Notes under the pieces: model-generated
What the model was told of the DNA's origin: nothing
Databases searched by the model: none
What the model saw: the letters and a program-made list of their open reading frames with translations, nothing else
Source of the DNA: Megachile rotundata
Taxonomy: Eukaryota > Arthropoda > Insecta > Hymenoptera > Megachilidae
Direction: 5' to 3'
NCBI RefSeq assembly: GCF_050947335.1
Contig: NW_027473329.1
Span: 1,240,001 to 1,304,000, forward strand
Length of the DNA stretch: 64,000 bases
Made by a program: the position numbers and the translations under genes
Part shown: piece by piece, positions 9,547 to 21,500 of the stretch
Layout: each line of letters begins with the position of its first letter
How positions within the stretch are numbered: position 1 is the first letter of the stretch

Positions 9547-11808
9547 CCGATTGTGTGATTGTGTGATTGTATGATTGTGTGATTGTGTAATTGTGATTGT
9601 GCGATTCTGATTGTGTGATTGTGTGATTGTGTGATTGTGTGATTGTGTGATTGTGTAATTGTGAGATTGTGTGATTGTGTGCTTGTGTGATTGTGTGATT
9701 GTGATTGTGTGATTGTGTGATTGTGTGATTGTGTGATAGTGTGATTGTGTGATTGTGTGATTGTGTGGTTGTGTGACCGTGATTGTGTGATCGTGATTGT
9801 GTGATCGTGATTGTGTGATCGTGATTGTGTGATTGCGTGATTGCGATTGTGTGATTGTGTGACTGTGTGATTGTGTGCTTGTGTGATTGTGTGATTGTGT
9901 GATGGTGTGATTGTGTGATTGTGTGAATGTGTGATTGCGTGATCGTGTGATTGTGTGATCGTGTGATCGTGTGATCGTGTGATTGTGTGATTGTGTGATT
10001 GTCTGATTGTGTGATTGTGTGATTGTGGGATTGTGTGATTGTGTGATTGTGACTGTGTGATTGTGTGAGTGTGTGATTGTGTGATTGAGTGATTGTGTGC
10101 TTGTATGATTGTGTGGTTGTGTGGTTGTGTGATTGTCCGATTGTGTGATTGTGTGATTGTGTGATTGTGTGATTGTGTAATTGTGATTGTGCGATTGTGA
10201 TTGTGCGATTGTGATTGTGCGATTGTGATTGTGCGATTGTGATTGTGTGATTGAGATTGTGTGATTGTGTGATTGTGTGATTGTGTGAGTGTGTGATTGT
10301 GTGATTGTGTGATTGAGTGATTGTGTGCTTGTGTGTTTGTATACTTGTGTGATTGTGTGATTGTGTGATTGTGATTGTGTGATTGTGTGATTGTGTGATT
10401 GTGTGATAGTGTGATTGTGTGATTGTGTGATTGTGTGATTGTGTGGTTGTGTGACCGTGATTGTGTGATCGTGATTGTGTGATCGTGATTGTGTGATCGT
10501 GATTGTGTAATTGCGTGATTGCGATTGTGTGATTGTGTGACTGTGTGGTTGTGTGATTGTGTGATTGTGTGATTGTGTGATTGTGTGATTGTGTGATTGT
10601 GTGATTGTGTGATTGTGTGATTGTGTGATTGTGTGATTGTGTGATTGTGTGATTGTGTGATTGTGTGAATGTGTGATTGTGTGATTGTGTGATTGAGTGA
10701 TTGTGTGATTGTGTGATTGTGTGATTGTGTGATTGTGTGATTGTGTGATTATGTGATTGTGTGATTGTGTGATTGTGTGATTGTGTGATTGTGTGATTGT
10801 GTGATTGTGTGGTTGTGTGACCGTGATTGTGTGATCGTGATTGTGTGATTGCGTGATTGCGATTGTGTGATTGTGTGACTGTGTGATTGTGTGATTGTGT
10901 GATTGTGTGATTGTGTGATTGTGTGATTGTGTGATTGAGTTATTGTGTGCTTGTGTGATTGTGTGATTGTGTGATTGTGTGATTGTGATTATGTGATTGT
11001 GATTGTGTGATTGTGATTGTGTGATTGTGATTGTGTGATTGTGATTGTGTGATTGTGATTGTGTGATTGTGATTGTGTGATTGTGATTGTGTGATTGTGA
11101 TTGTGTGATTTTGATTGTGTGATTGTGATTGTGTGATTGTGATTGTGTGATTGTGATTGTGTGATTGTGATTGTGTGATTGTGATTGTGTGATTGTGATT
11201 GTGTGATTGTGATTGTGTGATTGTGATTGTGTGATTGTGATTGTGTGATTGTGATTGTGTGATTGTGATTGTGTGATTGTGATTGTGTGATTGTGATTGT
11301 GTGATTGTGATTGTGTGATTGTGATTGTGTGATTGTGATTGTGTGATTGTGATTGTGTGATTGTGATTGTGTGATTGTGATTGTGTGATTGTGATTGTGT
11401 GATTGTGATTGTGTGATTGTGATTGTGTGATTGTGATTGTGTGATTGTGATTGTGTGATTGTGATTGTGTGATTGTGATTGTGTGATTGTGATTGTGTGA
11501 TTGTGATTGTGTGATTGTGATTGTGTGATTGTGATTGTGTGATTGTGATTGTGTGATTGTGATTGTGTGATTGTGATTGTGTGATTGTGATTGTGTGATT
11601 GTGATTGTGTGATTGTGATTGCGTGATTGTGATTGCGTGATTGTGATTGTGTGATTGTGATTGTGTGATTGTGTGATTGTGTGATTGTGTGATTGTGTGA
11701 TTGTGTGATAGTGTGATTGTGTGATTGTGTGATTGTGTGGTTGTGTGACCGTGATTGTGTGATCGTGATTGTGTGATCGTGATTGTGTGATTGCGTTATT
11801 GCGATTGT
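9547..11808 (+). repeat. Y-type unit, early copy
   Basis: Runs from GTCCG (9547) through a GACC module (9775), a second GTCCG (10135), a four-copy CpG 14-mer run, GTATAC (10339), two further GACC modules (10453, 10819), GATTATG (10987) and a long 14-mer block. The last GACC module (11747) ends in GCGTTATTGCG just before GTCATT. The landmark order matches units Y at 22.5, 37.7 and 51.4 kb, with an extra GACC module at 10819. Confidence 0.8.
10980..11672 (+). repeat. 14-mer block, about 0.69 kb, in the early Y unit
   Basis: Marked near its start by GATTATG (10987) and, 120 bp on, by GATTTTG (11107); two GCGTGATT variants sit near its end (about 11620-11635). The same start marks occur in six later blocks. 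The 120-bp separation is kept in four of them and is 106 or 134 in the others. Confidence 0.9.
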
Positions 11809-13320
11809 GTCATTGTGTGATTGTGTGATTGTGTGATTGTGTGATTGTGTGATTGTGTGATTGAGTGATTGTGTGATTGTGTGATTGTGTGATTGTGTGA
11901 TTGTGTGATTGTGTGATTGTGTGATTGTGTGATTGTGTGATTGTGTGATTGTGTGATTGTGTGATTGTGTGATTGTGTGATTGTGTGATTGTGTGATTGT
12001 GTGATTGTGTGATTGTGTGATTGAGTGATTGTGTGCTTGTGTGATTGTGTGATTGTGTGATTGTGATTGTGTGATTGTGATTGTGTGATTGTGATTGTGT
12101 GATTGTGATTGTGTGATTGTGATTGTGTGATTGTGATTGTGTGATTGTGATTGTGTGATTGTGATTGTGATTGTGTGATTGTGTGATTGTGTGATCGTGT
12201 GATTGTGTGATTGTGTGATTGTGTGATTGTGTGATTGTGTGATTGTGTGATTGTGTGATTGTGTGATTGTGTGATTGTGTGATTGTGTGATTGTGTGATT
12301 GTGTGATTGTGTGATTGTGTGATTGTGTGATTGTGTGATTGTGTGATTGTGTGATTGTGTGATTGCGTGATTGTGTGATTGTGTGATTGTGTGATTGCGT
12401 GATTGTGTGATTCTGTGATTGTGTGATTGTGTGATTGTGTGATGGTGTGATTGTGTGATTGTGTGGATGTGTGATTGCGTGATCGTGTGATTGTGTGATT
12501 AGGCGATTGTGTGATTGTGTGATTGTGTGATTGTGTGATTGTGTGATTATGTGGTTGTGTGATTGTGTGATTGTGTGATTGTGTGATTGTGACTGTGTGA
12601 TTGTGTGAGTGTGTGATTGTGTGATTGAGTGATTGTGTGCTTGTGTGGTTTTGTGGTTGTGTGATTGTGTGATTGTGTGATTGTGTGATTGTGTGATTGA
12701 GTGATTGTGTGCTTGTATGATTGTGTGGTTGTGTGGTTGTGTGATTGTCTGATTGTGTGATTGTGTGATTGTGTGATTGTGTGATTGTGTGATTGTGTGA
12801 TTGTGTGATTGTGTGATTGTGTGATTGTGTGATTGTGTGATTGTGTGATTGTGTGATTGTGGGATTGTGTGATTGTGTGATTGTGACTGTGTGATTGTGT
12901 GAGTGTGTGATTGTGTGATTGAGTGATTGTGTGCTTGTATGATTGTGTGGTTGTGTGGTTGTGTGATTGTCCGATTGTGTGATTGTGTGATTGTGTGATT
13001 GTGTGATTGTGTAATTGTGATTGTGCGATTCTGATTGTGTGATTGTGTGATTGTGTGATTGTGTGATTGTGTGATTGTGTAATTGTGAGATTGTGTGATT
13101 GTGTGCTTGTGTGATTGTGTGATTGTGATTGTGTGATTGTGTGATTGTGTGATTGTGTGATAGTGTGATTGTGTGATTGTGTGATTGTGTGGTTGTGTGA
13201 CCGTGATTGTGTGATCGTGATTGTGTGATCGTGATTGTGTGATCGTGATTGTGTGATTGCGTGATTGCGATTGTGTGATTGTGTGACTGTGTGATTGTGT
13301 GATTGTGTGATTGTGTGATT
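11809..13320 (+). repeat. Z-type unit, early copy 1
   Basis: From GTCATT: octamers, GATTGAGTG/GCTTG, a short 14-mer run (12058-12178), GATCG, GCGTG, GATTCTG, GATGG, GGATG, GCGTGATCG, GATTAGG (12497), GACTG, GAGTG, GTGGTTTTG, GTCTG, GTGGG, GTCCG (12969), GCGATTCTG, GAGATT, GATAG and a GACC module (13199). This landmark order is the signature of unit Z at the right end of the window. Confidence 0.8.
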
Positions 13321-14867
13321 GTGTGCTTGTGTGATTGTGTGATTGTGTGATTGTGTGATTGTGTGATTGTGTGATTGAGTGATTGTGTGATTGTGTGATT
13401 GTGTGATTGTGTGATTGTGTGATTGTGTGATTGTGTGATTGTGTGATTGTGTGATTGTGTGATTGTGTGATTGTGTGATTGTGTGATTGTGTGATTGTGT
13501 GATTGTGTGATTGTGTGATTGTGTGATTGTGTGATTGTGTGATTGTGTGATTGTGTGATTGTGTGATTGTGTGATTGTGTGATTGTGTGATTGTGTGATT
13601 GTGTGATTGTGTGATTGTGTGATTGTGTGATTGTGTGATTGAGTGATTGTGTGCTTGTGTGATTGTGTGATTGTGTGATTGTGATTGTGTGATTGTGATT
13701 GTGTGATTGTGATTGTGTGATTGTGATTGTGTGATTGTGATTGTGTGATTGTGATTGTGTGATTGTGATTGTGTGATTGTGATTGTGATTGTGTGATTGT
13801 GTGATTGTGTGATCGTGTGATTGTGTGATTGTGTGATTGTGTGATTGTGTGATTGTGTGATTGTGTGATTGTGTGATTGTGTGATTGTGTGATTGTGTGA
13901 TTGTGTGATTGTGTGATTGTGTGATTGTGTGATTGTGTGATTGCGTGATTGTGTGATTGTGTGATTGTGTGATTGCGTGATTGTGTGATTCTGTGATTGT
14001 GTGATTGTGTGATTGTGTGATGGTGTGATTGTGTGATTGTGTGGATGTGTGATTGCGTGATCGTGTGATTGTGTGATTAGGCGATTGTGTGATTGTGTGA
14101 TTGTGTGATTGTGTGATTGTGTGATTATGTGGTTGTGTGATTGTGTGATTGTGTGATTGTGTGATTGTGACTGTGTGATTGTGTGAGTGTGTGATTGTGT
14201 GATTGAGTGATTGTGTGCTTGTGTGGTTTTGTGGTTGTGTGATTGTGTGATTGTGTGATTGTGTGATTGTGTGATTGAGTGATTGTGTGCTTGTATGATT
14301 GTGTGGTTGTGTGGTTGTGTGATTGTCTGATTGTGTGATTGTGTGATTGTGTGATTGTGTGATTGTGTGATTGTGTGATTGTGTGATTGTGTGATTGTGT
14401 GATTGTGTGATTGTGTGATTGTGTGGTTGTGTGATTGTCCGATTGTGTGATTGTGTGATTGTGTGATTGTGTGATTGTGTAATTGTGATTGTGCGATTCT
14501 GATTGTGTGATTGTGTGATTGTGTGATTGTGTGATTGTGTGATTGTGTAATTGTGAGATTGTGTGATTGTGTGCTTGTGTGATTGTGTGATTGTGATTGT
14601 GTGATTGTGTGATTGTGTGATTGTGTGATAGTGTGATTGTGTGATTGTGTGATTGTGTGATTGTGTGATTGAGTGATTGTGTGATTGTGTGATTGTGTGA
14701 TTGTGTGATTGTGTGATTGTGTGATTGTGTGATTGTGTGATTGTGTGATTGTGTGATTGTGTGATTGTGTGATTGTGTGATTGTGTGATTGTGTGATTGT
14801 GTGATTGTGTGATTGTGTGATTGTGTGATTGTGTGATTGTGTGATTGTGTGATTGTGTGATTGTGTG
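13321..14867 (+). repeat. Z-type unit, early copy 2, with missing GACC end
   Basis: Repeats the Z order with the short 14-mer run at 13678-13797, GATTAGG at 14075 and GTCCG at 14437. It has no GTCATT start. It also lacks the GTGGGATT/GACTG/GAGTG segment before GTCCG and loses the GACC module after GATAG (about 14628), passing instead into plain octamers. This is the only GATAG of its kind without a following GACC module. Confidence 0.78.
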
Positions 14868-15648
14868 ATTGTGATTGTGTGATTGTGATTGTGTGATTGT
14901 GATTGTGTGATTGTGATTGTGTGATTGTGATTGTGTGATTGTGATTGTGTGATTGTGATTGTGTGATTGTGATTGTGTGATTGTGATTGTGTGATTGTGA
15001 TTGTGTGATTGTGATTGTGTGATTGTGATTGTGTGATTGTGATTGTGTGATTGTGATTGTGTGATTGTGATTGTGTGATTGTGATTGTGTGATTGTGATT
15101 GTGTGATTGTGATTGTGTGATTGTGATTGTGTGATTGTGATTGTGTGATTGTGATTGTGTGATTGTGATTGTGTGATTGTGATTGTGTGATTGTGATTGT
15201 GTGATTGTGATTGTGTGATTGTGATTGTGTGATTGTGATTGTGTGATTGTGATTGTGTGATTGTGATTGTGTGATTGTGATTGTGTGATTGTGATTGTGT
15301 GATTGTGATTGTGTGATTGTGATTGTGTGATTGTGATTGTGTGATTGTGATTGTGTGATTGTGATTGTGTGATTGTGATTGTGTGATTGTGATTGTGTGA
15401 TTGTGATTGTGTGATTGTGATTGTGTGATTGTGATTGTGTGATTGTGATTGTGTGATTGTGATTGTGTGATTGTGATTGTGTGATTGTGATTGTGTGATT
15501 GTGATTGTGTGATTGTGATTGTGTGATTGTGATTGTGTGATTGTGATTGTGTGATTGTGATTGTGTGATTGTGATTGTGTGATTGTGATTGTGTGATTGT
15601 GATTGTGTGATTGTGATTGTGTGATTGTGATTGTGTGATTGTGATTGT
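14868..15648 (+). repeat. 14-mer block, about 0.78 kb
   Basis: About 55 essentially invariant 14-mers. It starts directly from octamers without the usual GTGTGCTTG leader and ends at GTGTGGTTGTGTGAGTG, the same exit as the block ending near 18130. Confidence 0.9.
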
Positions 15649-16163
15649 GTGGTTGTGTGAGTGTGTGATTGTGTGATTGAGTGATTGTGTGATTGTGTGA
15701 TTGTGTGATTGTGTGATTGTGTGATTGTGTGATTGTGTGATTGTGTGATTGTGCGGTTGTGTGACCGTGATTGTGTGATTGTGATTGTGTGATTGTGTGA
15801 TTGTGTGATTGTGTGATTGTGTGACGGAGTGATTGTGTGACTGTGTGACTGTGTGACTGTGTGATTGAGGAACTGTGTGATTGTGTGACCATGATTGTGT
15901 GACCGTGATTGTGTGACCGATTGTGTGACCGTGATAGTGTGACCGTGAATGTGTGAATGCGTGATTGTGATTGCGTGATTGTGATTCCGTGATTGTGTGA
16001 TTGTGTGATTGTGTGATTGTGTAATTGTGTGATTGTGTGATTGTGTGATTGTGTTATTGTGTGATTGTGTAATTGTGATTGTGCGATTGTGATTGTGTGA
16101 TTGTGTGATTGTGTGATTGTGAGATTGTGTGATTGTGTGATTGTGAGCTTGTGTGATTGTGTG
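15649..16163 (+). repeat. GAGGAACTG diverged module, copy 3, with flanks
   Basis: GTGTGGTTG (15651), GTGCGGTTG, GACCG, GACGGAGTG, three GACTG octamers, GAGGAACTG (15867), GACCATG and GATTCCG (15983). Copy 4 matches this segment landmark for landmark at a constant offset of exactly 2480 bp. The right flank holds GTTATTG, GTAATTG, GCGATTG and GAGCTTG (16145), which copy 4 has lost. Confidence 0.87.
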
Positions 16164-16455
16164 ATTGTGATTGTGTGATTGTGATTGTGTGATTGTGATT
16201 GTGTGATTGTGATTGTGTGATTGTGATTGTGTGATTGTGATTGTGTGATTGTGATTGTGTGATTGTGATTGTGTGATTGTGATTGTGTGATTGTGATTCT
16301 GTGATTGTGATTGTGTGATTGTGATTGTGTGATTGTGATTGTGTGATTGTGATTGTGTGATTGTGATTGTGTGATTGTGATTGTGTGATTGTGATTGTGT
16401 GATTGTGATTGTGTGATTGTGATTGTGTGATTGTGATTGTGTGATTGTGACTGTG
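16164..16455 (+). repeat. 14-mer block, about 0.29 kb
   Basis: About 20 14-mers with one GATTCTG variant near 16297, resembling the block at 5144-5456, which also has GATTCTG. The block and its flank from about 16020 to 16486 are absent from the otherwise parallel segment after copy 4 of the diverged module. Confidence 0.88.
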
Positions 16456-16856
16456 TGATTGAGTGAGTGTGTGATTGTGTGATTGTGTCATTGTGTGATT
16501 GTGTGGTTGTGTGATTGTGTGATTGTGTGATTGTGTGATTGTGTGATTGTGTGCTTGTGTGATTGTGTGATTGTGTGATTTTGCGATTGTGTGATTGTGT
16601 GATTGTGTGATTGTGTGAGTGTGTGATTGTGTGATTGAGTGATTGTGTGCTTGTGTGATTGTGTGATTGTGTGACTGTGTGATTGTGTGATTGTGTGATT
16701 GTGTGATTGTGTGATTGTGTGATTGTGTGATTGAGTGATTGTGTGCTTGTGTGATTGTGTGATTGTGTGATTGTGATTGTGTGATTGTGATTGTGTGATT
16801 GTGATTGTGTGATGGTGATTGTGTGATTGTGATTGTGTGATTGTGTGATTGTGTGA
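16456..16856 (+). repeat. X-start segment with GATGG-marked 14-mers
   Basis: GTCATT (16487), GATTTTGCG, GAGTG, GATTGAGTG/GCTTG, GACTG and a short 14-mer run containing GATGG at 16811. GTCATT to GATGG is 324 bp, identical to the copies at 18501 and 33787; the copy at 27787 measures 332 bp. Confidence 0.85.
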
Positions 16857-18130
16857 TTGTGATTGTGTGATTGTGATTGTGTGATTGTGATTGTGTGATT
16901 GTGATTGCGTGATTGTGATTGTGTGATTGTGATTGTGTGATTGTGATTGTGTGATTGTGATTGTGTGATTGTGATTGTGTGATTGTGATTGTGTGATTGT
17001 GATTGTGTGATTGTGATTGTGTGATTGTGATTGTGTGATTGTGATTGTGTGATTGTGATTGTGTGATTGTGATTGTGTGATTGTGATTGTGTGATTGTGA
17101 TTGTGTGATTGTGATTGTGTGATTGTGATTGTGTGATTGTGATTGTGTGATTGTGATTGTGTGATTGTGATTGTGTGATTGTGATTGTGTGATTGTGATT
17201 GTGTGATTGTGATTGTGTGATTGTGATTGTGTGATTGTGATTGTGTGATTGTGATTGTGTGATTGTGATTGTGTGATTGTGATTGTGTGATTGTGATTGT
17301 GTGATTGTGATTGTGTGATTGTGATTGTGTGATTGTGTGATTGTGTGATTGTGATTGTGTGATTGTGATTGTGTGATTGTGATTGTGTGATTGTGATTGT
17401 GTGATTGTGATTGTGTGATTGTGATTGTGTGATTGTGATTGCGCGATTGTGATTGCGCGATTGTGATTGTGTGATTGTGATTGTGTGATTGTGATTGTGT
17501 GATTGTGATTGTGTGATTGTGATTGTGTGATTGTGATTGTGTGATTGTGATTGTGTGATTGTGATTGTGTGATTGTGATTGTGTGATTGTGATTGTGTGA
17601 TTGTGATTGTGTGATTGTGATTGTGTGATTGTGATTGTGTGATTGTGATTGTGTGATTGTGATTGTGTGATTGTGATTGTGTGATTGTGATTGTGTGATT
17701 GTGATTGTGTGATTGTGATTGTGTGATTGTGATTGTGTGATTGTGATTGTGTGATTGTGATTGTGTGATTGTGATTGTGTGATTGTGATTGTGTGATTGT
17801 GATTGTGTGATTGTGATTGTGTGATTGTGATTGTGTGATTGTGATTGTGTGATTGTGATTGTGTGATTGTGATTGTGTGATTGTGATTGTGTGATTGTGA
17901 TTGTGTGATTGTGATTGTGTGATTGTGATTGTGTGATTGTGATTGTGTGATTGTGATTGTGTGATTGTGATTGTGTGATTGTGATTGTGTGATTGTGATT
18001 GTGTGATTGTGATTGTGTGATTGTGATTGTGTGATTGTGATTGTGTGATTGTGATTGTGTGATTGTGATTGTGTGATTGTGATTGTGTGATTGTGATTGT
18101 GTGATTGTGATTGTGTGATTGTGATTGTGT
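16857..18130 (+). repeat. 14-mer block, about 1.27 kb, longest in the window
   Basis: About 90 14-mers with a GCGTGATT variant near 16908, one octamer interruption near 17331-17345 and a pair of doubly substituted units GCGCGATT near 17440-17460. It leads into copy 4 of the GAGGAACTG module, whereas the corresponding blocks in units X lead into a GATTTTG/GAGTGATCG octamer domain. Confidence 0.9.
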
Positions 18131-18500
18131 GGTTGTGTGAGTGTGTGATTGTGTGATTGAGTGATTGTGTGATTGTGTGATTGTGTGATTGTGTGATTGT
18201 GTGATTGTGTGATTGTGTGATTGTGTGATTGTGCGGTTGTGTGACCGTGATTGTGTGATTGTGATTGTGTGATTGTGTGATTGTGTGATTGTGTGATTGT
18301 GTGACGGAGTGATTGTGTGACTGTGTGACTGTGTGACTGTGTGATTGAGGAACTGTGTGATTGTGTGACCATGATTGTGTGACCGTGATTGTGTGACCGA
18401 TTGTGTGACCGTGATAGTGTGACCGTGAATGTGTGAATGCGTGATTGTGATTGCGTGATTGTGATTCCGTGATTGTGTGATTGTGTGATTGTGTGATTGT
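18131..18500 (+). repeat. GAGGAACTG diverged module, copy 4
   Basis: Same landmarks as copy 3 (GTGTGGTTG 18131, GAGGAACTG 18347, GATTCCG 18463), each 2480 bp downstream of its counterpart. Only 38 bp after GATTCCG comes GTCATT (18501), where copy 3 has 504 bp, so 466 bp are missing. No further copy of this module occurs to the right. Confidence 0.87.
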
Positions 18501-21500
18501 GTCATTGTGTGATTGTGTGGTTGTGTGATTGTGTGATTGTGTGATTGTGTGATTGTGTGATTGTGTGCTTGTGTGATTGTGTGATTGTGTGATTTTGCGA
18601 TTGTGTGATTGTGTGATTGTGTGATTGTGTGAGTGTGTGATTGTGTGATTGAGTGATTGTGTGCTTGTGTGATTGTGTGATTGTGTGACTGTGTGATTGT
18701 GTGATTGTGTGATTGTGTGATTGTGTGATTGTGTGATTGTGTGATTGAGTGATTGTGTGCTTGTGTGATTGTGTGATTGTGTGATTGTGATTGTGTGATT
18801 GTGATTGTGTGATTGTGATTGTGTGATGGTGATTGTGTGATTGTGATTGTGTGATTGTGTGATTGTGTGATTGTGATTGTGTGATTGTGATTGATTGTGA
18901 TTGTGTGATTGTGATTGTGTGATTGTGATTGCGTGATTGTGATTGTGTGATTGTGATTGTGTGATTGTGATTGTGTGATTGTGATTGTGTGATTGTGATT
19001 GTGTGATTGTGATTGTGTGATTGTGATTGTGTGATTGTGATTGTGTGATTGTGATTGTGTGATTGTGATTGTGTGATTGTGATTGTGTGATTGTGATTGT
19101 GTGATTGTGATTGTGTGATTGTGATTGTGTGATTGTGATTGTGTGATTGTGATTGTGTGATTGTGATTGTGTGATTGTGATTGTGTGATTGTGATTGTGT
19201 GATTGTGATTGTGTGATTGTGATTGTGTGATTGTGATTGTGTGATTGTGATTGTGTGATTGTGATTGTGTGATTGTGATTGTGTGATTGTGATTGTGTGA
19301 TTGTGATTGTGTGATTGTGATTGTGTGATGTGATTGTGTGATTGTGATTGTGTGATTGTGATTGTGTGATTGTGATTGTGATTGTGATTGTGTGATTGTG
19401 ATTGTGTGATTGTGATTGTGTGATTGTGATTGTGTGATTGTGATTGTGTGATTGTGATTGTGTGATTGTGATTGTGTGATTGTGATTGTGTGATTGTGAT
19501 TGTGTGATTGTGATTGTGTGATTGTGATTGTGTGATTGTGATTGTGTGATTGTGATTGTGTGATTGTGATTGTGTGATTGTGATTGTGTGATTGTGTGTG
19601 TGTGTGATTGTGTGATGTGAGTGTGATTGGATGTGTGATTGTGTGATTGTGTGATTGTGTGGTTGTGTGATTGTGTGATTGTGTGATTGTGTGATTGTGT
19701 GATTGTGATTGTGTGATTGCGTGATTGTGTGATTCTGTGATTGTGTGATTTTGTGATTGTGTGATTGTGTGATTGCGTGATTGTGTGATTGTGTGAGTGT
19801 GTGATTGTGTGATTGTGTGATTGAGTGATCGTGTGCTTGTGTGATTGCGTGATTGTGTGATTGTGTGATGGTGTGATTGTGTGATTGTGTGAATGTGTGA
19901 TTGCGTGATCGTGTGATTGTGTGATCGTGTGATCGTGTGATCGTGTGATCGTGTGATTGTGTGATTGTGTGATTTTGCGATTGAGTGATTGTGTGCTTGT
20001 GTGATTGTGTGATTGTGTGATTGTGTGATTGTGTGATTGTGTGATTGCGTGATTGTGTGATCGTGTGATTGCGTGATTGCGTGATTGCGTGATTGTGTGA
20101 TTGTGTGATTGTGTGATTGTGTGATTGTGTGATTGTGTGATTGTGTGATTGTGTGATTGTGTGATTGTGTGATTGCGTGATTGTGTGATTGTGTGATTGT
20201 GTGATTGCGTGATTGTGTGATTCTGTGATTGTGTGATTGTGTGATTGTGTGATGGTGTGATTGTGTGATTGTGTGGATGTGTGATTGCGTGATCGTGTGA
20301 TTGTGTGATCGTGTGATCTTGTGATCGTGTGATTGTGTGATTGTGTGATTTTGCGATTGTGTGATTGTGTGATTGTGTGATTGTGTGAGTGTGTGATTGT
20401 GTGATTGAGTGATTGTGTGCTTGTGTGATTGTGTGGTTGTGTGATTGTGTGATTAGGCGATTGTGAGATTGTGTGATTGTGTGATTGTGTGATTGTGTGA
20501 TTATGTGGTTGTGTGATTGTGTGATTGTGTGATTGTGTGATTGTGACTGTGTGATTGTGTGAGTGTGTGATTGTGTGATTGAGTGATTGTGTGCTTGTGT
20601 GGTTTTGTGGTTGTGTGATTGTGTGATTGTGTGATTGTGTGATTGTGTGATTGAGTGACTGTGTGCTTGTATGATTGTGTGGTTGTGTGGTTGTGTGATT
20701 GTCTGATTGTGTGATTGTGTGATTGTGTGATTGTGTGATTGTGTGATTGTGTGATTGTGTGATTGTGTGATTGTGTGATTGTGTGATTGTGTGATTGTGT
20801 GATTGTGTGATTGTGGGATTGTGTGATTGTGTGATTGTGACTGTGTGATTGTGTGAGTGTGTGATTGTGTGATTGAGTGATTGTGTGCTTGTATGATTGT
20901 GTGGTTGTGTGGTTGTGTGATTGTCCGATTGTGTGATTGTGTGATTGTGTGATTGTGTGATTGTGTAATTGTGATTGTGCGATTCTGATTGTGTGATTGT
21001 GTGATTGTGTGATTGTGTGATTGTGTGATTGTGTAATTGTGAGATTGTGTGATTGTGTGCTTGTGTGATTGTGTGATTGTGATTGTGTGATTGTGTGATT
21101 GTGTGATTGTGTGATAGTGTGATTGTGTGATTGTGTGATTGTGTGGTTGTGTGACCGTGATTGTGTGATCGTGATTGTGTGATCGTGATTGTGTGATCGT
21201 GATTGTGTGATTGCGTGATTGCGATTGTGTGATTGTGTGACTGTGTGATTGTGTGATTGTGTGATTGTGTGATTGTGTGCTTGTGTGATTGTGTGATTGT
21301 GTGATTGTGTGATTGTGTGATTGTGTGATTGAGTGATTGTGTGATTGTGTGATTGTGTGATTGTGTGATTGTGTGATTGTGTGATTGTGTGATTGTGTGA
21401 TTGTGTGATTGTGTGATTGTGTGATTGTGTGATTGTGTGATTGTGTGATTGTGTGATTGTGTGATTGTGTGATTGTGTGATTGTGTGATTGTGTGATTGT

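Noticed and set aside
16054..18372. Minus-strand open frame of 772 codons overlapping the previous one in another frame
   Set aside because: Two long frames open over the same DNA with the same peptide content show that openness is a property of the repeat. Its start is the ATG made by GACCATG in the GAGGAACTG module.
11810..18505. Very long minus-strand open frame (2231 codons, Thr-Gln-Ser-His-Asn-His-Thr-Ile repeats)
   Set aside because: The complement of the octamer has no stop codon in any frame, and three octamers or three 14-mers return to frame, so open frames arise automatically. Both ends here are the same variant, GTCATT, which supplies ATG or TGA on the minus strand. No non-repeat domain, signal peptide or promoter is present.
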